Numbered from the stretch's first letter, positions 48,860 through 58,690 are shown. The stretch: 64,000 nt of DNA from Chitinophagales bacterium (GCA_017303875.1 JAFLBP010000014.1:100193-164192); one strand, 5' to 3'. The notes: a model not told the origin generated them from the letters alone. Numbers and translations are program-made.

Positions 48860-51604
48860 CTAAAATGCCGCTTTAACGCCCAACCAGAATACTTTGGCGA
48901 GCGGATAAGTATTGCGGCGATCAATGCCGGGTGTGATCGGGTTGCTGTTACCGCCGGGCCGGGCGCCGTTGTCGGTGGCTCCCGGATCGCTCAAACGCAG
49001 CTCCGGATCCAGTCCGGTATAGCCGCTGATGGTGAGCAGGTTTTGGCCGCCCACTTCAAAGGATAGGCTTTGGAATGCCGCATCGGGCTTGAGCGGCAGG
49101 GCATAAGCCAACGTAATGTATTGCAGGCGTACAAAAGTGGCATTTTCCAGCACGAGGTTGCTGAATGTATTAAAAGAGCGGTTGTCGCTGCGGAAATAGC
49201 GCGTATTTACCTTGTTGAAAGTTTCCAGTCCGGGTGTCAGGTTTTCATAAAAATGCCGGTACTCGTGGGCCAGCTTGTGTCCGAATGCACCGCGCAGTAA
49301 AGCACTTAGTTCGAACTGCCGCCATTGCAGGCTGCTGCGCAGGCCCAGTTCCATATCGGGCAGGCCATTGCCGAGCAAGGTTTGGTCGCGTTTGAAGGAA
49401 GAAGCGTCAACAAATCCGTCTTTATTAATGTCCTGAAAACTGATTTGTCCAAAGCTGTTCAGGGTACCTGAACTGACCGGCCCCCAGAAACTACCCACTG
49501 CACCGCCCTCATACAACAACTGGTAGGTTACATCGCAGCCGCAGGGCGCTCCAGGAAAACCGGCGCGCAGGCTGTCAACTGTCAGGCCGAGTTCGCCAAC
49601 CCGCGTACTCACTTTTTGCAGTACCAGCCCCACATTCCATTGAAGGTTTTGGCTATTCAGCAGTTCGGCATTCAGGCTCAGCTCCATTCCTTTTCCCTGG
49701 AGCCGGGCCAAGTTGTTCCAGCGGGAGTAGAGCTGTAATCCGTTGTTGCGCACTTCTTCAACAGCCATCAATCGGTCGGAGCGATAGCTGAACACATCCA
49801 GACTGAACCAGAAGGGTGTTTTTTTCAAACTGATATCTACACCGGCATTGTATTCGCGGGTGCGTTCAAAACCAAGCGTAGGGCTGGCGCCAAACTGATA
49901 ATTATAATAAGGTATATAATTGCCATTGTAATAAAAGCTCCCAAGGCCGCCGCCACTGCTGCTCAGGAAATTACCACTTGCCAGACGATTGTCTGTTGGC
50001 GACTGTCCGCTTACGCCAAATCCGCCGCGCAATTTAAGTAAATCCAGCGGTTTGATTTTGAGCCACTTGTTCAAGTCGGCGCCAAGGCTTGCAAAAGGGA
50101 AATTCCCCCATTGCGCATCTTTGCCGAGGGTGCTTGAGCCATCGCGGCGCAAACCGCCCTGCAGGAAAACCGTGCCGCGCCACGTCAGCCCGGCCCTTCC
50201 GCTAAAGCCAATCATTCGGCGGGCCGATTTGTAGGAGCTTACGGAGAGCCGGCCGCGCGGCACATCGAGGAAAGTGCCCAATGCGTTGCTGCCTAAGGCA
50301 TCCGAAATAATGTTGCCGGCCTCCAGCTGTATCCCCTCCGCCACACTGCGCTGCCAGCTGTACACGCCAAGCAGCTGTAGCTCCAGTTCCGGAGCCAGCG
50401 TTTTGTGGTATTGAATTGTGGTTTCCAGAACTTCCTGTTGGGTTGTTGCATTGCTCCGCAGGCCGAGACCGTTGCGGCCATACCCGCGAAACTGACTTTT
50501 TTTGCTGTAAAATTCAGCACTCGATTGCTGCTGGTTTTCACGAGCCACGCGGACGAGCGCTTCCAAACCCGGCAATATTTTCAATTGGGCCTGCATATTG
50601 GCTTGTCCGTACTGCAATTGTGCTGCAATCTGATTTTGCTCAATAATGGCTACCGGATTGTAATAGTCAAATGCTTCGCGGGTCTGATAACCACCAAAAC
50701 GGGCGTCACCGCCACCAACTGCCGAGCTGGGGTTGGCCACGATGGCATAGCGCCAGGCTTCCACAAAACCCGGGCTGGCATCGCGCCCCAGAAGGCTGAT
50801 GCCGCCGCTGAAGGTCAGGCGCCCTTTCCAGGCTGCCTGCCGGAAACGCACACTTCCATTGTATTGTTTGAAGCCGCTGCTGCGCAATACGCCTTCATTA
50901 TTGCGGAAATGCAGGTCGGCGCGGAGCCAGCCGCCTTTATCGTTGCCATAGCGGGCGCCGAGGTGGTGGGCCTGGCTGAATGTTTGGCGGCTTACAAGGT
51001 CTTGCCAGTTGGTATTCAGCGTTGCGCCGGGGGAAAAATCAAATCCGCCAGCCTTCAGAAAGGCAGATTCATCCAGTACCTGGTACTGCCCGGCGAGCGA
51101 TTCGTGGGCCACTTGTCCGCTGTAATGCAAACTGAGTTTATTGCCCGGATTGGGGTCGGTATTGATCAAAATGACGCCGTTGGCAGCCTGTGCGCCGTAA
51201 ATGGCCGCACTGGCGCCGTCGCGCAATACCGTGACGCTGCTGATTTCCGAAGGATCCACCGCCGATAAACTGAGGCCGGGCACGCCGTCGATCACGTACA
51301 AAGGCGTGGTAGTGAGGTTGAATGTGCGCAAACCCCTGATGCGCACCTCGTAGCGCCCGTTGGGGTCGCTGCCGGCCCGCACGCTCGTGACGCCGGGCAG
51401 GATGGCCTGCCAGCGCTGCGGATTTTGATAAATCTGGCCCTGACCAAGCGCCTTTTCCGAGCTTTGGAAAGCAGCGCCGGATTGGGTTTTCATGGATTGT
51501 TGCCCGTAGCCGACGGGTATCAGGCTGTCGCTTTGTTGGGCATAAATACTCGTGTAAGAGAGTAGTAAAAGGGAAAAGCTGGTAATAATTGTTTTCATGC
51601 GCAT
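48860..51604 (-). CDS. SusC-like TonB-dependent outer-membrane receptor (orphan)
   Basis: 914 residues from the ATG at 51604 (or 51598), with signal peptide SLLLLSYTSIYAQ. There is no N-terminal carboxypeptidase-regulatory domain. The plug domain is typical of SusC (VRIRGLRTFNLTTTPLYVIDGVPGLSLSAVDPSEISSVTVLRDGASAAIYGAQAANGVILI), followed by the 22-strand barrel, ending 'GIDRRNTYPLAKVFWLGVKAAF' with the C-terminal aromatic. It is shorter than usual (~1000) and has no SusD neighbour or polysaccharide enzymes nearby. Substrate unknown. Confidence 0.88.
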   Translation of the reverse strand: MRMKTIITSFSLLLLSYTSIYAQQSDSLIPVGYGQQSMKTQSGAAFQSSEKALGQGQIYQNPQRWQAILPGVTSVRAGSDPNGRYEVRIRGLRTFNLTTTPLYVIDGVPGLSLSAVDPSEISSVTVLRDGASAAIYGAQAANGVILINTDPNPGNKLSLHYSGQVAHESLAGQYQVLDESAFLKAGGFDFSPGATLNTNWQDLVSRQTFSQAHHLGARYGNDKGGWLRADLHFRNNEGVLRSSGFKQYNGSVRFRQAAWKGRLTFSGGISLLGRDASPGFVEAWRYAIVANPSSAVGGGDARFGGYQTREAFDYYNPVAIIEQNQIAAQLQYGQANMQAQLKILPGLEALVRVARENQQQSSAEFYSKKSQFRGYGRNGLGLRSNATTQQEVLETTIQYHKTLAPELELQLLGVYSWQRSVAEGIQLEAGNIISDALGSNALGTFLDVPRGRLSVSSYKSARRMIGFSGRAGLTWRGTVFLQGGLRRDGSSTLGKDAQWGNFPFASLGADLNKWLKIKPLDLLKLRGGFGVSGQSPTDNRLASGNFLSSSGGGLGSFYYNGNYIPYYNYQFGASPTLGFERTREYNAGVDISLKKTPFWFSLDVFSYRSDRLMAVEEVRNNGLQLYSRWNNLARLQGKGMELSLNAELLNSQNLQWNVGLVLQKVSTRVGELGLTVDSLRAGFPGAPCGCDVTYQLLYEGGAVGSFWGPVSSGTLNSFGQISFQDINKDGFVDASSFKRDQTLLGNGLPDMELGLRSSLQWRQFELSALLRGAFGHKLAHEYRHFYENLTPGLETFNKVNTRYFRSDNRSFNTFSNLVLENATFVRLQYITLAYALPLKPDAAFQSLSFEVGGQNLLTISGYTGLDPELRLSDPGATDNGARPGGNSNPITPGIDRRNTYPLAKVFWLGVKAAF

Positions 51605-51668
51605 TGCTGTTAAATTGATGCGAAAGTACTTTAAACAGATTTGAAAACAGCATTCCAACTTAACTTTT

Positions 51669-51676
51669 TACCTTTG
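51669..51676 (+). promoter_or_regulatory. TAnnTTTG promoter for tatC
   Basis: TACCTTTG, 74 bp upstream of the ATG at 51751. Confidence 0.55.
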
Positions 51677-51750
51677 TACAGTCTAAGCGCTTGTGGGGTT
51701 TCGCCCAACATGTGAAAAATGACAGTTTTTGCTACCTAATCATCGTCTGT

Positions 51751-52623
51751 ATGCCTTTAGATCAGATGCACGAGCACGAAAAAGATGGTAAGCCGAAAGG
51801 AGAAATGACCTTCTTTCAGCATATCTCCGAATTGCGCCGGCATATCCTGCGTGCCGCATTGGCAATTGCCATTTTTGCCGGCATATTTCTGGCAAATAAA
51901 GAATTTGTATTCCAAACTCTGATTTTTGGTCCCCGCAACCCCGATTTTCCGACCTTCAAAATCATGTGCAACGCCTCTCACGCCGTAGGGCTGGGCGATA
52001 AAATGTGCTTTCAACCCACCAAATTTGATATTATTACCCGACAGCTGGGCGAAGTACTGATGCAGCACCTTTATGTGTCGTTCTGGCTGGGTATCATTTG
52101 TGCATTTCCCTATATTTTTTGGGAATTCTGGCGCTTTGTAAGTCCGGGCCTGCACGAACACGAACAAAAAGCCATCCGGGGCGTCGTGTTTATTTGCTCC
52201 TTACTTTTTTTAATGGGCGTTTCTTTCGGATATTTTATCATCGCACCTTTTTCTATCAATTTTTTGGCCAGCTATACGGTGGAAGGCTTGAATGTGTCGC
52301 CAACGCTCGACTCCTACGTGACTTACATGACAATGTTTACCATACCCATGGGCCTTGTATTTGAAATGCCCGTTGTCGCGTATTTTGCTGCTAAAATGGG
52401 TATTGTAGGCCCGCAGGCTATGCGCCAGTACCGTCGGCATGCCATTGTGGCCATCCTGATTCTGGCCGCCATCATTACGCCGCCCGATGTGGTGTCGCAA
52501 ACCTTAGTGGCCATCCCGCTGTGGGCATTGTACGAAGTGAGTATCCTGGTTGTAGCCCGAGTGGCCCGCAAACGCGCCAAGGCAATGAAACTGAGCGATA
52601 ACCGGGAGCTGATGGAAGTGTAA
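51751..52623 (+). CDS. tatC: Twin-arginine translocase subunit TatC
   Basis: 290 residues; the ATG at 51751 is preferred over a TTG at 51691. It has six predicted helices, the conserved MTFFQHISELRRHILRAA start and the FWEFWRFVSPGLHEHEQKA motif with its glutamate. A longer first periplasmic loop (~60 residues with three cysteines: MCNASHAV..., MCFQP) is typical of Bacteroidota TatC. It receives folded Tat substrates with TatA/B, which are not in the window. Confidence 0.95.
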   Translation: MPLDQMHEHEKDGKPKGEMTFFQHISELRRHILRAALAIAIFAGIFLANKEFVFQTLIFGPRNPDFPTFKIMCNASHAVGLGDKMCFQPTKFDIITRQLGEVLMQHLYVSFWLGIICAFPYIFWEFWRFVSPGLHEHEQKAIRGVVFICSLLFLMGVSFGYFIIAPFSINFLASYTVEGLNVSPTLDSYVTYMTMFTIPMGLVFEMPVVAYFAAKMGIVGPQAMRQYRRHAIVAILILAAIITPPDVVSQTLVAIPLWALYEVSILVVARVARKRAKAMKLSDNRELMEV

Positions 52624-52713
52624 ATTTGTGTTGCTGCCGACAAATTTGCGTATTCTGAAACCAAGTACAGGTTTCTTGCGTTAATTTGTGAAAGCCAATG
52701 TGCTTAACAACGC

Positions 52714-53376
52714 ATGACCGCAAAAACGATAATAGCACACGACATCCCGCCGCTGAACCTCTTGCAGACTGGTAAAGATGCCTTTCACATGCTCAGCGAT
52801 TACCACGTCAAGCACCTGCCCGTGGTCAGTGAAGGCGCGTACCTCGGGCTGCTCTCCGAAGAAGACCTGTTTACCCACAAACTCTACGAACCCATCGGTG
52901 AGTACGACCTGGATCACCTGCGCCGTCATGCCGTCCGCGAAGACGAACATATTTTTGAAGTGATCCGCCTCATGGGCGATCATCGTCTGACGATTATCCC
53001 GGTAACCGACCACGATGGCCGCTACCTCGGATTAATCACCCAAAACGATCTGCTGCGCTACTTTTCCAGCACCTCTGCATTGTCCGAATCGGGCGCAATT
53101 TTAGTACTCGAAATGAGCCGCCGCGATTATTCTTTGGCAAATATCTGCCGTCTGATTGAAGAAGACGACGTGAAAGTACTCAGTGCTTTCGTGACCTCTA
53201 CACCCGATCCGGATTTCCTGCAGGTGACCCTCAAACTCAATCGACACGATCTGGCGCGCAGTATCGCCACGCTTGAACGCCATGAGTATGAGGTAAAACA
53301 AAGTTTTGGCGAAATTGAACACAGCGATCAGCTCCGCGAACGCTACGAATCGCTGCTCAATTACCTTAATATATAA
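52714..53376 (+). CDS. CBS-domain-pair protein
   Basis: 220 residues, cytoplasmic. Two CBS motifs fill residues ~1-125 ('DAFHMLSDYHVKHLPVVSEGAYLGLLSEEDLF' and 'IFEVIRLMGDHRLTIIPVTDHDGRYLGLITQNDLLRYF'), an adenosine-nucleotide-binding regulatory fold. Residues ~135-205 resemble an ACT-like ligand domain ('GAILVLEMSRRDYSLANICRLIEEDDVKVLSAFV...'). CBS-ACT pairs usually sense AMP/ATP and amino acids. The 3' end overlaps the convergent PLP enzyme gene by 11 bp. Confidence 0.85.
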   Translation: MTAKTIIAHDIPPLNLLQTGKDAFHMLSDYHVKHLPVVSEGAYLGLLSEEDLFTHKLYEPIGEYDLDHLRRHAVREDEHIFEVIRLMGDHRLTIIPVTDHDGRYLGLITQNDLLRYFSSTSALSESGAILVLEMSRRDYSLANICRLIEEDDVKVLSAFVTSTPDPDFLQVTLKLNRHDLARSIATLERHEYEVKQSFGEIEHSDQLRERYESLLNYLNI

Positions 53377-54652
53377 GCGCCTCCTGCAGCAGTGCACTGC
53401 CAAGCGGCACGGCTTCAAGTGCCTGCTCCAGATCCCACCACAAATCATCCGGGTGTTCCACCCCAACCGACAGGCGTACCATGTTGTCGGTAATACCAAA
53501 GCGCGTTTTTTCTTCCTGCGAAACGCCGGCATGCGTCATGGTAGCCGGATGCTGCGCCAATGATTCGGTGCTGCCGAGGCTTACGGCGAGTTTCACCAAT
53601 TTTAAATGATTCAGGAAGGCAAAGGCCTCTTTTTCCCCGCCTTTTACTTCAATGGATACCATCGCGCCGGGGGCGCTGCACTGGCGGCGGTAGGTAGCAT
53701 ATGCCTCTCCATCGGCTTCGCTGAGCAGCCCGAGGTAGTGTACCCGCGCTACTTTGGGGTGTTTAACCAAGCGCTCGGCTATGATTTGCGCGTTTTGCGC
53801 CTGTTTTTCCATACGCAATTTGAGGGTTTCGAGGCTGCGCAGGAGCAGCCAGCCGGTATGCGGCGCAATCATATTGCCCAAAAAGGTGCGCAGGGTTTTG
53901 ATGCGCCCGATCAATTCATGCGAGCCTAAGCAGGCGCCCGCAATAACGTCGCTGTGCCCGCCGATGTATTTCGTGGCGGAGTACAAAACCAGATCGGCGC
54001 CGTGTTTTAAAGGGTGTTGCCAAAGTGGACCCATATACGTATTGTCTACGGCTACCACCGCCCGGTGCTCCGGACGGCTGAAATGTTCGGCCACAGCGCG
54101 GCACATAGCAATATCCACCAGGTCATTGGTGGGATTGGCCGGGGTTTCGAGATAAATCATGCCGAGGCGATCGGCCAGACCACTTTTTGCGACCAGCGCA
54201 ATCAGGTCTTCCTGAGTAGCGCCGGGGTCAAAACCCAATACGTGGATGCCGAATTTCGTCAGCACATGATGAACGAAGTGGTTGGTGCCGCCGTACAGCG
54301 GATTGCTGAACAGGAGTAAATCGCCCGGTTGCAGGAACTCAAATAGGGCCGTTGAAATAGCCGACATACCGCTTTCAAATACCGCGCAGGCCTCGGCGCC
54401 GTCCCATAGCGTCAGGCGTTCTTCCAGAATCTGCATATCCGGGTTGTTGAGGCGACTGTAAATCAGGCCCATTTCTTCGCGCTCCTCTTTGTCGCGCAGG
54501 CCATACGCCAATTCAAAATACGCCTTGCCCTCTTCCGCACTGCGAAAAACAAAGGTGGACGTTTGAAAAATAGGACATTTGACGGCGCCTTCCGACCATT
54601 CGGGGTTGTAGCCGTGCGACATCATCAGGGTTTCAGGCTGGAAGCTTTTCAT
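53366..54652 (-). CDS. Cystathionine gamma-synthase / methionine gamma-lyase family PLP enzyme
   Basis: 428 residues from the ATG at 54652. PLP-binding Lys228 sits in LYSATKYIGGHSD; YSRLNNPD (substrate/PLP phosphate from the neighbouring subunit), ESGMSAISTAL and VDNTYMGPLWQHPLKHGAD are all intact. The family makes or cleaves C-S bonds in methionine and cysteine metabolism; motifs alone do not separate synthase from lyase. The divergent Lrp/AsnC gene suggests amino-acid-responsive control, which favours a catabolic lyase (inference). A heptad repeat abuts its start codon. Confidence 0.9.
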   Translation of the reverse strand: MKSFQPETLMMSHGYNPEWSEGAVKCPIFQTSTFVFRSAEEGKAYFELAYGLRDKEEREEMGLIYSRLNNPDMQILEERLTLWDGAEACAVFESGMSAISTALFEFLQPGDLLLFSNPLYGGTNHFVHHVLTKFGIHVLGFDPGATQEDLIALVAKSGLADRLGMIYLETPANPTNDLVDIAMCRAVAEHFSRPEHRAVVAVDNTYMGPLWQHPLKHGADLVLYSATKYIGGHSDVIAGACLGSHELIGRIKTLRTFLGNMIAPHTGWLLLRSLETLKLRMEKQAQNAQIIAERLVKHPKVARVHYLGLLSEADGEAYATYRRQCSAPGAMVSIEVKGGEKEAFAFLNHLKLVKLAVSLGSTESLAQHPATMTHAGVSQEEKTRFGITDNMVRLSVGVEHPDDLWWDLEQALEAVPLGSALLQEALIY

Positions 54653-54680
54653 AACGATGAACGATGAGTGATGAACGATG
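54653..54680. repeat. AACGATG heptad array at the start codon of the PLP enzyme gene
   Basis: Four heptads (AACGATG, AACGATG, AGTGATG, AACGATG) directly adjoin the start codon at 54650-54652. Sequence differs from the CAGTYAN arrays but period and placement are the same. Confidence 0.75.
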
Positions 54681-54687
54681 AATTTTA

Positions 54688-54775
54688 TTTCGCACAGAAG
54701 AGCACAGAACAGGCACACAGATAACACAGCATTCTGTGACATCTGTGTGTTTGATCTGTGCCCTTCTGTGCGAAA
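54688..54775. promoter_or_regulatory. Large imperfect inverted repeat in the PLP enzyme-Lrp intergenic region
   Basis: Arms 54688-54722 and 54741-54775 match at 31 of 35 positions; they contain repeated CACAGA/TCTGTG motifs. The 18-nt centre holds a further ACACAG...TCTGTG pairing. It lies in the leader of the PLP enzyme gene and could form a strong RNA hairpin or several Lrp sites. Apart from this, the rest of the 300-bp gap is AT-rich sequence before the Lrp gene. Confidence 0.65.
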
Positions 54776-54952
54776 CCTTCTGTGTAACATCTGTGAGCAA
54801 GCAAACGCGCTCCGAACGAAGCGCCATTTGCGGTACAAAGATTCAGTATTGAGATAATTTTTCTAAAAATTTAATTTATAAAAGAAAATAAATCTATTAT
54901 TGCCAATAAATTAGTATGATACATCTTTAATGCATTTCAAAAAGCAGCTTTT

Positions 54953-55426
54953 ATGGAAAAAAAATCTGAAACTTTAGATGCGGTCGACTTGGGCATTCTG
55001 CGCCTGTTGCAAGCGGATGCGCTGATGACGACCAAGGAAATGGGACAAAAATTAGGCCTGACCACCACGCCCGTTTATGAGCGCCTGCGCCGCTTGGAGA
55101 AAGACGGCTATGTACAGCAATACACAGCGCTGCTCGACCGCCGCCGGGTCGGGCTGTCATTGCTGGTGTTTTGCGATGTGTCTTTGCGCGAGCACAACCG
55201 CGAATATTTATTACAATTTGAAACAGAAATTGCCGCGCTGCCCGAGGTGCTGGAATGCCACCACATCGCCGGCGCCTACGATTACCTGATGAAAGTGGCC
55301 GTGCGCGACATTGATGATTATCAGCGCTTTGTAAAAGAAAAATTAGCCGGACTCGAAAATATCGGCCGGGTACAGAGTCATTTTGTAATGACGGAGGTAA
55401 AAAATACGACGCAGTTGCCGGTGTAA
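54953..55426 (+). CDS. Lrp/AsnC-family transcriptional regulator
   Basis: 157 residues. N-terminal winged HTH (LGILRLLQADALMTTKEMGQKLGLTTTPVYERLRRLEKDGYV) and C-terminal RAM ligand-binding domain (HHIAGAYDYLMKVAVRDIDDYQRFV...). It is divergent from the PLP enzyme and probably regulates it. Its last 164 nt are repeated at 58691-58854. Confidence 0.94.
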   Translation: MEKKSETLDAVDLGILRLLQADALMTTKEMGQKLGLTTTPVYERLRRLEKDGYVQQYTALLDRRRVGLSLLVFCDVSLREHNREYLLQFETEIAALPEVLECHHIAGAYDYLMKVAVRDIDDYQRFVKEKLAGLENIGRVQSHFVMTEVKNTTQLPV

Positions 55427-55428
55427 AA

Positions 55429-55487
55429 CGGGCCGCTAAGAGCTTGTAGCCGATTGATGAATTCCCGAACAAGCTCTTGGCGGCCCG
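55429..55487 (+). terminator. Hairpin after the Lrp gene
   Basis: 19-nt arms (CGGGCCGCTAAGAGCTTGT and its complement with one G-U-type mismatch) with a 21-nt loop, beginning 3 bp after the Lrp stop; no T-run is evident. Confidence 0.7.
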
Positions 55488-55514
55488 CATGGAGGCAGCA
55501 AGTTTACTACTTTA

Positions 55515-57326
55515 TCATTGCAGCTTGACTTGTACCGTTTCGCTCACAGGTATACCGTCTACCGTTGTTTGCAAGGTGTAGGTGCCTGGCGCTACGCCAC
55601 CTAAGTTGATGCTGAAACTATCGCTCACCTGGGCGGTTTCATATACCACATTACCCATATTACTAACTAAGCGAATGCCATTCATCTTGGGTTTTTCCGT
55701 CAAATTGCTTTTCTCTTCTAATTGGGTTTCAACTGTTATTTGACCGACTGCCGGGTTGGGATAAATTTTCAAATCCCATCCCCATCCGTTACAACCCCAG
55801 TTTCTTGGAGACAAGAAAAAGCGCACGTCATTGGAGCCACATTCATTTTTGGCCCTGGCAATAAGGGCTGTTGTACCATTAAAACCCGATATGTAAGCGT
55901 TTGCTTCAAGGCAGGCAAGGAATACCGGATTGTTGCCGGAGTTTTCCCACTCCACGCACTGGGCGTTTGTGCCGCTTAGTTTGAGACTTGCCGTATGCGT
56001 GCCAGGGCAAACAAGGGCCTGCGAGCCGGGCACACCATTAATTTTTAATTCGAAAAGGGCAGGCGTACCGGCAAAAAAAGTATCCACTAAAATGAGACTG
56101 TCGCTGCAACCGGTAATTTTAAAAGCTATTTTATGCAGTGAGCCGCCGCCGCCTACCGACAAGATCGCTTTATCCCCTGTTCCGCTGAGCGGAGAAACAG
56201 CAGGCGGAATACCGGGCGTTAGGGATACAACTTCCCATTTTACACTCGACCCGGATGGCAAAGGGTGCGAAAGTTGGAAAGTATCCTGTACACAGAAAAA
56301 CTCTTCACCTTTGGCCTGCGTGAGCGGATTCGCCAAAAGCAGCGGGATCGTCAGGCTACAGGAAGCCGAAACCCCGTAGGCAGATACGGTAACGGTCACA
56401 ACGCGGTCTTTTTGTCCGTCCGTCTTGTACTTAACGGTGTTGTCCAACTCACCGATTTTTGTCCATCCGTCGGCCGGGGAAACCGACCAGTTATAGGTCA
56501 CGCCGCCAGGAGGCAGGGCAAAATTCGCCGGAAGGTTTGCACAGTTGAACGTATTCTGGATGGATTCGCCACAAAGCTCAAAGAACTGGCTTGCCGAAAG
56601 TGATGGCCCGGTAGAAAAACAGGGTGATGGCATTTTTCGTTCTGCCTTAAAAGTACCGTTGTCAGAGAAGCTGCCAATGCTAAGACAGCGTCTGTTCCAC
56701 GCTTTTGCCGTAACATTACCACCTGAATTGACATTGGTTTGAACGGTGATGGTCTCGAATTGACCACTGCTGGTGAGCGTCCAACCCGAAGGGATCGTTC
56801 AGATAAACTCCGTTAATTTAAAGTCATTCAGGTTCAGGCTGTCTTTTTTGCCGAGCCAGGGATATTGCGCCGAGGCGACATAGGTAACATTGTGCACAAA
56901 CCCCACATCTAATTTGCCACCCGGAATTTGCGTAATGGTCGGCTTGACCTTCGCGAGCGAAAGTACCGGGATAAAGAATTTTTTAGTAAGTGCTGCCGAA
57001 GAACAACTGGAGTCTGATTTGCGCTTCACATTGATGAAGCAACTGTCGCCGTTATCTTTCCACTGGATGGAAATTTTACCGTCGGAGGTCACGTCGCTGC
57101 TGACGTCGCCCTCCGGAAATCCATTGACCACCGTCAGGGTATGGCAGGCGGAATTCCAGTTGAGTACCTGGTACTCGACCAATACATTCGGGCAAACGGC
57201 ATAGTGACTATAATCTTCCCAAATGTTGTTTCGTTTGAATTTCAGGGAGAGTGTCGTTTGGGCAAAAGCGGCGCCTGCGCTGCTCAAAACAAGCAGCATT
57301 GCGAGGAGGAATTTAATTTTTGACAT
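55515..57326 (-). pseudogene. T9SS-sorted surface protein interrupted by one in-frame TGA
   Basis: From the ATG at 57326 (signal peptide MSKIKFLLAMLLVLSSAGAAFAQ) the frame runs 175 codons to TGA at 56799-56801, then continues in the same frame for 427 more codons to 55515 with no other stop. Downstream are PKD-like Ig domains (PPGGVTYNWSVSPADGW..., 'VKWEVVSLTP') and a T9SS type A domain (LKIYPNPAVGQ...GTYTLQTTVDG). Across the stop the text reads '...LTEFI*TIPSGWTLTSSG'; in related PKD-like repeats the position before TIPSGW is normally Trp, so a TGG to TGA change is likely. The upper part alone would be secreted without a sorting signal. Sequencing error, recent mutation or strain polymorphism are the alternatives. 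It overlaps the upstream gene by 14 bp. Confidence 0.82.
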
Positions 57327-58011
57327 TTTTTTTGTGTTTTTGAAGTGAATAAATGAGGTTGACAGCCATAAATGGCCGAATTGCTGTAGTGAAGCGCGTA
57401 TAATCATCCCCGCCAAACGCGGTCATAGTATTATCGACAACATCACTATGTTGCTCGGAATACTGTACGACGAGGGCGGATTCTACGCCAATGGACAGGT
57501 TTCGGAACAGGTGGATTTGATAGCCGATCACGCCATGGAGTGCGAGGTCAAAATCGCGGATTTTAACATCATCGTACTTATCATCGCCGCTGGTCAGAAA
57601 ATACTGATCGCTGTACAGGATTTTAGCACTCAGGTCGGTCGCTACATACCAGCTGTGTCTTTTGAACAGTTGTTTCCACTCATGCCCCACCGATAAGTAA
57701 GGTGCATAGGTGGCGTACTCTCCTGCGAGTACGCCGTCAAAGGCATATCCATCCCTTATTTCGCTGTCTACACCGATGCGGAAACGCAGGGCTTTACAAT
57801 GTTGCTTGCTGATGGCGTAGTTGCGTCGGAGGAAAACAGCACCTTTGGGGATATAGCCTTCATTGAACAGGCCGAGCAGATCAAGCCCTGCTTCCCATTT
57901 TGGAGTGAGGTAGGCGCTTGAATCTGCTTTGGCGCTTTGCCCGCTTCCGGTGGGTGCGAACGCAAGCAGCAGGAAAAGCAGCAGGATGGCTTTGGATACA
58001 TTTGTGCGCAT
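57313..58011 (-). CDS. Small outer-membrane beta-barrel-like protein
   Basis: 232 residues from the ATG at 58011 (signal peptide ILLLFLLLAFAPTGSGQS). The mature part has the alternating strand pattern of an 8- to 10-strand outer-membrane barrel: 'WEAGLDLLGLFNEG', 'ALRFRIGVDSEI', 'YLSVGHEWKQLF', 'WYVATDLSAKILYSDQ', 'LSIGVESALVVQYSEQ', 'RPFMAVNLIYSLQKH'. No PorG- or OmpA-type domain is added. Its end overlaps the start of the T9SS protein by 14 bp, suggesting coupled translation, so the two may form one surface unit. Confidence 0.75.
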   Translation of the reverse strand: MRTNVSKAILLLFLLLAFAPTGSGQSAKADSSAYLTPKWEAGLDLLGLFNEGYIPKGAVFLRRNYAISKQHCKALRFRIGVDSEIRDGYAFDGVLAGEYATYAPYLSVGHEWKQLFKRHSWYVATDLSAKILYSDQYFLTSGDDKYDDVKIRDFDLALHGVIGYQIHLFRNLSIGVESALVVQYSEQHSDVVDNTMTAFGGDDYTRFTTAIRPFMAVNLIYSLQKHKKNVKN

Positions 58012-58690
58012 CTTTTTGATGGTTGAAATGGTGACAAGATAATGTTGCATGGATGACTGCCGGGGCGGATCCGCCCGGCGTCGGTAAAAACGAACACACA
58101 TAAAGTTTTGATGCTTCGATATCGCCCGAAGCGTTTCGCCCTACTTCTTTTATGGGGTGGTGGTTTTCGGGATGCCCACCAATAGCGTTTTATAGCTGAC
58201 TTGCAGCCCTTTTATTGGCTCTAAGTCGGTAAAGGAACAATGATAGTCCGATGGTGCAACGTAGAGCGTCGCATCGGGTAAAATCGTTATCGCTAATCCT
58301 GAGCGGAGCGAATTCCATAAAAATGGACAGAGCAAAGGTTGTTTTAACATGGCACAAAGTGGCAACAAAGTGAGGACAGTTACTTCAGGCTTTCAGAAAC
58401 CACAAAACGGAACGCACCAATCAGATCAAACCCGGAACCCAAACTAACTGTAACGATAAATTTTATTGTCAAATCGTCTAAAATGGTTTTTCAGACGATG
58501 CAAAGGTAATTCTTTAATAATAAAGAAGGTATATTAAAATTTGTTTTTTATACAAAATATAAAATTTTTTTAAATACAAAATAGGAATTATGAATATAAG
58601 TGTATTGACATTTAGTGATTTTTCAAAACATACTACATCTTTATGTATTTTATTGTCGCTTTGTATGTAGCAAATGGGTAGTATGTGCAT
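58012..58690. other. 679-bp stretch with little coding support
   Basis: It contains a minus-strand TACCTTTG promoter element (58501-58508), a leader hairpin ATCGTCT/AGACGAT (58473-58499) just downstream of it, and a 14-bp palindrome GGGCGGATCCGCCC (58063-58076). A minus-strand frame at 58150-58350 (66 residues) has no recognisable family. The simplest reading is a long leader for the barrel gene at 57313-58011, possibly containing a gene remnant. Confidence 0.4.

Noticed and set aside
56799..56801. Recoding of TGA (selenocysteine or Trp)
   Set aside because: No stem-loop expected for selenocysteine was noticed and other genes in the window use TGA as a normal stop; a point mutation or sequence error is simpler.
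58150..58350. 66-codon minus-strand frame
   Set aside because: No family or signal recognised; kept only as a possible remnant in the description of the 58012-58690 stretch.
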